Positions 3,201 to 5,756 of a stretch of DNA of 5,756 nucleotides are shown here, piece by piece; the first letter of the stretch is position 1, and every line of letters begins with the position of its first letter. Both the position numbers and the translations under genes were made by a program. Source of the stretch: a bacterium (lineage in GTDB: Bacteria > Omnitrophota > Gorgyraeia > Gygaellales > UBA12090). The DNA lies in contig SCPY01000123.1 of assembly GCA_004299495.1 (NCBI GenBank), forward strand, positions 1 through 5,756, written 5' to 3'. The notes below the pieces were generated by a model. The model ran no database searches. It was not told where the DNA came from and was given only the letters and a program-made list of their open reading frames with translations.

Positions 3201-5756
3201 GGCCGCGATAATCATACGCGCTATACCACACCACGCGGTCCATTGCGCTCCCTCCCGGGCCGGAATCGCTGATTAAAACCTTTATATACCGCGTAAATCT
3301 GCGTCCGCGGACAACTTCACCTGCCCGCAAAAGCCGATCCATCGCCTGGCTATAACCCAGCAACACCTCTAAGGCAAGCCGGGCCAGATTACGATACAGG
3401 CTAAATTCGCTTAACCTCCCGGCGTCAAAACGCGCGAATAAAGAAACCTTCCCGGAAAACTCATCTATCCTCATTATCAAGTCCCGCATTGCCCGGTGCG
3501 CTAAAAATGAGTTTTGCTTCTGCAGCAGATTGACTACGATTTCTAAACTCCCCAATGCCTCCCGCGCGGCCAGGTCAATCTCAAAATGAGGCCCCTGGCT
3601 ATAGTCAGCGATAAAGGTTCTAATGGCTTTAATGGCCTTATGGATTCCCGCGGGAATAAAAACAGAGTTTCCGCTATTAATCTGCCCATTGTTGAGCGGC
3701 GAAGAAGAACCGCTAACCGCCTCATCAGGAGAGCCGGATGAAAGTCCTTGCGCGGATAATTTAATATTCACCTGGGCGGGAACGCGCACAAAAAGCCTGG
3801 CATCCGGTTTAGCAGGTTTAAAACCCGACGCGACGACTTCCACGATCGTCTTTTTTCCTCCGCTTCCGGATTCCTCAACAATATCGCCTATCGATTTATC
3901 ATAGCCCTTGCCGGTAAGATTGCTCCTGCCGAGCACCTTGCCGCCTGAGGCATCCTCAATCATCGCCTTAAGTTCCTTCGCAAGATGATTAATGATCAAT
4001 TGAGCCTCTTTTGGTTTAGGCACCCGGTGAGAAAGTTTATCGGCTAATTGCTCCAACCTCCCCACCATCCGAACCGCATTAACATGAGAATAATGATACT
4101 TATGCGTAAATAGTCCGCCGTCATGCCGTTTGAGATCTTTCAGGGCACCATGCGGATGACCTTCCGGGCGCAGAGATAAAATAACAGCTTGATTGATTAA
4201 CTCTTTTTGTTTGCTTAACCACGCCTCTGCCAGGGCTTTCATTGCATTTCCAAATTCTTTCCTGGCTTTACCTTTACCTGCCTGAGCCTTAATCTTCAGA
4301 ATTCTGCAGAACAATGCCTCTGCCGGGGACTTTAGGGCATTTATGAATTTTTTCCATCCCTTATCAACCGGCGCCTTGCCATCTACAATCATGTAGTATT
4401 CTTCCCGGGCCTGGCGGGCATGCCCTAAGGCAGACCTATAGCGGTAGTCCCGCCACAATTGGAAAGGAGAAAATATCGGAGATGAAGACCGACTCCGCGA
4501 CTTCACAAGCTGGACGCCGTGGCGATAACGCAAACTCAAGGGATCGGGCCTAAGGCCTAATTGATGCAACTTCTCTTTAACCTCTTGGCGGATTTTTTCC
4601 AGCTCAGGGATATCCTGCGCCTCTCTAACGGCTTGCAGGCGCTCGTTCCACGGGCGCACAAAGTCATCAAAAGATTCTCCTGTTTCTACCGCCGCCCTCA
4701 TCCACTCCATAAGGTCTTGAGGGTCATCATGAAGCATAAGCGATGCTCCGCTCAACGCCCTGATCCTGCCATAAACCTCATCCGATAAATCCTTGCGTAT
4801 CTGCTCTTTTAAGAGGCCGCTAAACCACCTGAAAAACTTTCGCCTCGCCGTCTTTGATCCCAACAGCATGGACTCCAGCCGCTGCTTTTCCTCCTCTCTC
4901 TCTATGGTAAATCTGTAAGCAACCATCGGAAAGGAAGCCGCGCGCCGCTTACCCTGCCCGCCCTCGATCGGCGAGCTCACCCTAACCGCCGCGGCAACAG
5001 GGCCGAATAACCTCCCAAATAATTCCCGGCGCCTGGCGCCTTGCTTGAAAACCGCTTCTCTGAACGAGGCAGTCAGGGGATGCCCGTAAAGAAGCTCGGC
5101 AATCCTTCCTTGTAGCTTCTGGAGAAGCTTCAAGGTATCAGAATGCCATTCCTTGCGCGTCTTGTCGCCCCACTTCATATACTCGTAATCGTACCACATC
5201 AAGGCGCCCCTCAAATCAAACATAGCGGATACAACAAGCCAATCTGCCTCCGCGGCGAAATTATCAGTCAAGCTCTCAAACACCCTTTCAAAGGCAAGCT
5301 TCCTAAGCCGCTCAATTTGATTTTCGCTTAGTCCGCCACCTTTAACCTCCTGGGCCTCTCTTATTATTTCACTGATTTCTCTAAACAGGATCGCCAGAGC
5401 CTCTTCTTTTGATAAAGGATGGACGTCTCTGCGGATAACGGAATAAGAGGTAGCTGCCGTAAGCGCCAATAATAACAACTGCCTGCGCGTAAGGCCTTTT
5501 TCATTATTACCACCCATCGGAGAGGAAGCCCCGGGCAATCCATAACTACGATTTTCCCCACCAGCCACGGAAGGTGAAAAATCTCGGATTGCGCCGGAAC
5601 CAAAAGAAATTCTTAATAAATCCGGCGGCGAAGATGAAAACGCTCTCTGTTCTGCCTCAATCGGCGAAGAAACTCTGGAATACTTTTCCACGTTATCCTT
5701 AATCCGAGCTATTGAGTTAAGCCCGCGGATATGTTTCCATTCCCTGCCCAGGCGCG
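1..5756 (-). CDS. Internal fragment of a giant multi-module protein, open at both ends
   Basis: One frame stays open through 1918 codons (first complete codon at 5752-5754, last at 1-3). I translated it fully and met no stop. Neither the initiator nor the stop is in the window, so the true protein is longer than 1918 residues. The product is mostly helical, with two membrane hairpins (about residues 936-987 and 1564-1610), two signal-peptide-like segments (86-107 and 1039-1065), a hexapeptide beta-helix (about 1279-1369) and a tandem helical repeat near the left edge. Ten SSP(I/L)-type linkers divide it into modules of about 160-345 residues. Codon use looks coherent from end to end, and the translation reads as ordinary globular and linker protein with no sign of a frameshift. 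I do not recognise the full-length family. A giant surface or envelope-associated protein, or a concatenated polyprotein-like gene, are the main possibilities. Confidence 0.93.
295..306 (-). repeat. SSP linker 10
   Basis: SSPL at residues 1817-1820, codons TCC AGC CCT CTT, followed by EPEGRQVEL. The Gly-Arg-Gln follow-on matches linker 9. Confidence 0.65.
553..822 (-). repeat. Tandem helical repeat, copy A
   Basis: Residues 1645-1734 are a helical unit repeated 191 residues later as copy B. Shared blocks are GPMA (1655-1658), QMVQ-x-VRG (1690-1697) and LTIL-x-HTL (1712-1718). The first helix, NNLNGPMAELNGLIEIF (1651-1667), aligns with the HELRxPL helix of histidine kinase dimerisation domains, but Asn replaces the phospho-accepting histidine. 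Copy A carries an eight-residue insertion around 1669-1680 compared with copy B. No ATP-binding domain follows. Confidence 0.7.
925..1065 (-). other. Two-helix membrane hairpin
   Basis: Residues 1564-1610 hold two hydrophobic runs. The first is LIFVKLIGSFAWTAAGLMAW (1565-1584), with one lysine at 1569. The second is about 1590-1610, with PPLIGYAFIGIGLLTLIVSF. The turn between them is short (SFPSL). The flanks are basic before (RFTAINNRGG) and mixed after (IKEVSADW). A tight hairpin fits, with both ends on the same side of the membrane. Confidence 0.75.
1114..1128 (-). repeat. SSP linker 9
   Basis: SSSPI at residues 1543-1547, codons TCC TCT TCG CCA ATC, followed by DSGRQAGRF. It precedes a membrane hairpin. 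Confidence 0.7.
1648..1920 (-). other. Left-handed beta-helix (hexapeptide repeats)
   Basis: Residues 1279-1369 show Ile, Leu or Val every six residues with Gly, Glu and small residues between: I1299-GEGVA, I1305-EGDSW, I1311-GPDCK, L1317-GKSAK, I1323. After a short irregular turn come I1334-GENSS, I1340-DNSVL and further turns to about I1367. The NSIL, NSVL and SSIL runs at 1325-1328, 1342-1345 and 1359-1362 are typical of the C-terminal beta-helix of glucose- or mannose-1-phosphate nucleotidyltransferases. About 11-12 rungs are visible. His1353 is the only histidine in the helix and is not placed in a recognisable acyltransferase motif. Confidence 0.8.
1969..1980 (-). repeat. SSP linker 8
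   Basis: SSPL at residues 1259-1262, codons TCT TCG CCT TTA, preceded by NNSIA. It marks the start of the beta-helix module. Confidence 0.7.
2020..2100 (-). other. Pro/Glu/Gln-rich linker
   Basis: Residues 1219-1245 read as Leu-Lys-Asn-Pro-Pro-Gln-Ile-Glu-Pro-Glu, then Asn-Phe-Pro-Glu-Asn-Pro-Ala-Pro and a basic RRKQRF. Six prolines and few hydrophobics point to an extended, flexible spacer before the hexapeptide module. Confidence 0.55.
2560..2640 (-). other. Internal Sec-signal-peptide-like segment
   Basis: Residues 1039-1065 have the three parts of a Sec signal peptide: a basic start (KTRGRTS), a hydrophobic core (GYFVTALISLGSVSV) and a polar end with Ala1062-Gln-Ala1064 before Ala1065, a good AxA-type cleavage site. 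It lies 7-8 residues after an SSSPL linker and far from any possible gene start. There is no Met between residues 1028 and 1077, so a separate start here is unlikely. It may be a relic of a formerly independent secreted protein or a single membrane pass. Confidence 0.55.
2659..2673 (-). repeat. SSP linker 7
   Basis: SSSPL at residues 1028-1032, codons TCT TCG TCG CCA CTT, followed by EPHNKA and then the Sec-like segment. Confidence 0.7.
2794..2949 (-). other. Two-helix membrane hairpin
   Basis: Residues 936-987 contain two hydrophobic runs. The first is LIVFFASLALGLWFT (936-950), preceded by KGLKR. The second spans about 968-986 with FLISFWVLWLIPVV and is followed by Asp987 and LLRR. The connecting loop of about 17 residues has Pro, Gly, Asn and Asp. 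Basic residues flank both outer ends, so the positive-inside rule would put both flanks in the cytoplasm and the loop outside. Confidence 0.7.
3694..3708 (-). repeat. SSP linker 6
   Basis: SSSPL at residues 683-687, codons TCT TCT TCG CCG CTC, followed by NNGQINSG. It sits in a longer Ser/Gly-rich tether (670-697). Confidence 0.7.
3730..3960 (-). other. Small Gly/Val-rich beta-like domain
   Basis: Residues 599-675 differ from the helical surroundings. They contain many Gly, Val, Ile and Lys in alternating patterns, with turns such as GKVLGRSNLTGKGY at 605-618 and ESGSGG at 628-633. Strand-like runs follow at 636-642 and 653-667. A domain of about 75 residues made of beta strands fits best. 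It runs directly into the Ser/Gly-rich linker before the next module. I do not recognise a family. Confidence 0.35.
4084..4158 (-). other. Histidine cluster, possible metal site
   Basis: Six histidines fall within 25 residues: His533, His535, His544 (followed by Asp545), His551, His554 and His557. The last three are spaced at H-x2-H-x2-H, with aromatic Tyr553 and Tyr555 between them. This density is well above the rest of the protein. Metal binding is a reasonable guess; a fixed active site is not established. Confidence 0.3.
4474..4488 (-). repeat. SSP linker 5
   Basis: SSSPI at residues 423-427, codons TCT TCA TCT CCG ATA. It is preceded by SRSR and followed by a second Ser-Pro (FSPF). Confidence 0.65.
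4489..4977 (-). other. Highly charged helical module, unrecognised
   Basis: Residues 260-422 begin with SSPIEGGQGKRR and are dominated by Arg, Lys, Glu, Gln and Leu. Helical stretches include TIEREEEKQRLESM at 283-296 and ELEKIRQEVKEKLHQ at 384-398, the latter with possible coiled-coil character. In the middle is a more acidic patch with DDPQDLMEWM at 343-352 and DDFVRPWNERL at 363-373. There is no signal peptide, no membrane segment and no recognised catalytic motif. A structural or protein-binding role is plausible but not shown. Confidence 0.45.
4966..4977 (-). repeat. SSP linker 4
   Basis: SSPI at residues 260-263, codons AGC TCG CCG ATC, followed by EGGQGKRR. It shares the Gly-Gln feature with linkers 6, 9 and 10. 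Confidence 0.7.
4978..5520 (-). other. Helical module opening with a Tat-like hydrophobic segment
   Basis: Residues 79-259 form one module between SSP linkers. It opens with a basic and hydrophobic segment at 86-107. The rest is amphipathic and rich in Glu, Arg, Leu and aromatic residues, consistent with a helical bundle. Examples are LAILFREISEII at 120-131, an aromatic stretch from Trp187 to Trp195 (WYDYEYMKW), and a basic C-terminal part with GARRRELFGRLFG at 239-251. No enzymatic motif is visible and I do not recognise a family. If the opening segment is functional, the module would be exported or anchored; within a longer chain it may simply be a membrane-passing segment. Confidence 0.5.
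5434..5499 (-). other. Internal twin-arginine-like hydrophobic segment
   Basis: Residues 86-107 read Lys-Gly-Leu-Thr-Arg90-Arg91-Gln followed by LLLLALTAAT, Ser and Tyr. This resembles a twin-arginine (Tat) signal peptide: two arginines, then an uninterrupted hydrophobic core, then small residues. A clear AxA cleavage site is lacking (nearest is TAAT/SYS). The segment sits in the middle of an open frame, 7-8 residues after an SSPM linker. The codon for Met80 (5515-5517) is an in-frame ATG, but the bases upstream in the transcript are pyrimidine-rich and show no Shine-Dalgarno sequence, so internal initiation is not supported. A single membrane-spanning helix is the alternative. Confidence 0.5.
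5515..5526 (-). repeat. SSP linker 3
   Basis: SSPM at residues 77-80, codons TCC TCT CCG ATG, with GGNN after it. It lies directly before the Tat-like segment. Confidence 0.6.
5623..5637 (-). repeat. SSP linker 2
   Basis: SSSPP at residues 40-44, codons TCA TCT TCG CCG CCG. The last motif residue is Pro in place of Ile or Leu. Confidence 0.6.
5659..5670 (-). repeat. SSP linker 1
   Basis: SSPI at residues 29-32, codons TCT TCG CCG ATT. It is followed by EAEQRA, and another linker lies 11 residues on. Confidence 0.7.
5671..5756 (-). other. Tail of an upstream module of the giant protein
   Basis: Residues 1-28 are the C-terminal end of a module that lies mostly beyond the right edge. They are basic and probably helical, with Trp6, several Arg and Lys residues and a final VEKYSRV just before the first SSPI linker. 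Nothing in so short a piece identifies a family. Its value is in showing that the frame and the linker pattern continue upstream of the window. Confidence 0.5.

Larger units (their letters stand above)
2674..3708 (-). other. Long helical module ending in a membrane hairpin
   Basis: Residues 683-1027 make the longest module. It starts with SSSPLNNGQINSG and continues with about 230 residues of amphipathic helix rich in Leu, Arg, Ala and aromatic residues, such as IHKAIKAIRTFIADY at 704-718, FSLYRNLARLALEVLLGY at 784-801 and HYALARQFLIQRLIINKLL at 882-900. A short patch with VVWYSAYDYRGPYRFL at 841-856 is aromatic. Two hydrophobic helices at about 936-950 and 968-986 form a membrane hairpin, followed by a basic stretch (LLRR at 989-992) and a Gly/Ser/Pro-rich tail. 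The layout, a soluble helical part of about 230 residues then a hairpin, suggests a membrane-anchored module. The family is not recognised. Confidence 0.5.
3709..4488 (-). other. Helical module with histidine cluster and beta-like tail
   Basis: Residues 423-682 start with SSSPIFSPF, preceded by a short Ser/Arg repeat (SRSR at 419-422). The first part is basic and helical (about 430-520), with KAQAGKGKARKEF at 489-501. It leads to a histidine-rich patch at 533-557 and then a helix with VRMVGRLEQLADKL at 561-574. From about 599 the character changes to alternating hydrophobic and polar residues with many Gly, Val and Lys, such as KKTIVEVVASGF at 634-645 and ARLFVRVPAQVNIKL at 653-667. This suggests a small beta domain. 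The end is a Ser/Gly-rich linker. The histidine patch recalls HD-type metal sites, but the full H...HD...D order is absent. No family is assigned. Confidence 0.45.
5503..5670 (-). other. Ser/Gly-rich linker cluster with three SSP motifs
   Basis: Residues 29-84 hold three SSP motifs within about 50 residues: SSPI at 29-32, SSSPP at 40-44 and SSPM at 77-80. Between them are Ser, Gly, Pro, Ala and Asn with few bulky hydrophobics (for example SFGSGA at 51-56 and FSPSVAGGEN at 59-68). This looks like a flexible, probably disordered tether. It may be a region where one or more short modules were lost, leaving their linkers behind, or where linkers multiplied locally. It is followed directly by the twin-arginine-like segment of the next module. 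Confidence 0.55.

Noticed and set aside
4084..4158. HD-type phosphohydrolase domain
   Set aside because: The patch has many histidines and one HD pair (544-545), but the ordered H...HD...D pattern across successive helices is missing downstream.
4321..4400. Third copy of the helical repeat, from a NALKSPAEAL stretch at residues 472-481
   Set aside because: It resembles NNLNGPMAEL only over ten residues. None of the other shared blocks (QMVQxVRG, LTIL-HTL) follow.
5515..5517. Met80 as the real start of a separate gene with a Tat signal
   Set aside because: The frame is open and linker-bearing upstream to the window edge, and the bases before this ATG lack a Shine-Dalgarno sequence and are pyrimidine-rich in the transcript.
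56..5603. Short ORFs on both strands (for example 56-364 plus, 339-599 minus, 2566-2790 plus, 3623-3904 plus, 5364-5603 minus)
   Set aside because: All lie fully inside the 1918-codon frame in other phases. Their translations are low-quality (odd Cys, Ser, Arg and His content), and I see no ribosome binding sites or family resemblance.
1..5756. CRISPR array, tRNA or rRNA genes, insertion sequences, riboswitches or terminators
   Set aside because: No regularly spaced direct repeats, RNA-like conserved cores, inverted terminal repeats or hairpin plus T-run structures were seen. All of the sequence is occupied by one coding frame.

Overview
The whole 5756-base window is one uninterrupted reading frame on the minus strand. 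Reading the plus strand in triplets from base 1 and complementing each gives 1918 consecutive sense codons, with no in-frame TTA, CTA or TCA (minus-strand stops). The frame enters at the right edge and leaves at the left edge, so neither the start nor the stop of the gene is present. The ORFs of 60-102 codons on both strands are shadows of this frame. There is no intergenic space and no RNA gene, CRISPR array, insertion sequence, promoter or terminator that I can support. Residue numbers below count from the first complete codon at 5752-5754; residue i covers plus-strand bases 5755-3i to 5757-3i.

The protein is a string of modules joined by a recurring linker, Ser-Ser-(Ser)-Pro-(Ile/Leu), often followed within a few residues by Gly and Gln/Arg. 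It occurs ten times, at about residues 29, 41, 77, 260, 423, 683, 1028, 1259, 1543 and 1817. In order the modules are: a Ser/Gly-rich linker cluster; a helical module opening with a twin-arginine-like hydrophobic segment; a charged helical module; a helical module with a histidine cluster and a beta-like tail; a long helical module ending in a membrane hairpin; a module opening with a Sec-signal-like segment and ending in a Pro-rich tail; a hexapeptide-repeat (left-handed beta-helix) module with an unrecognised C-terminal extension; a membrane hairpin followed by a helical repeat unit (copy A); and a second copy of that unit (copy B), cut by the window edge.

The organism is probably an uncultivated bacterium. 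Giant ORFs, anonymous helical modules and many SSP linkers make me think of Candidatus Omnitrophota, where very large predicted proteins are known. This is an inference from style and recall, not from a marker gene. Base composition is near 50% GC by eye and looks uniform throughout.

No function can be assigned to the whole protein. The most informative parts are the hexapeptide beta-helix, the membrane hairpins, and the tandem unit whose first helix resembles a histidine-kinase dimerisation helix without its phospho-accepting histidine. Internal signal-like segments directly after linkers suggest, but do not prove, that the gene grew by joining once-separate secreted or membrane proteins.
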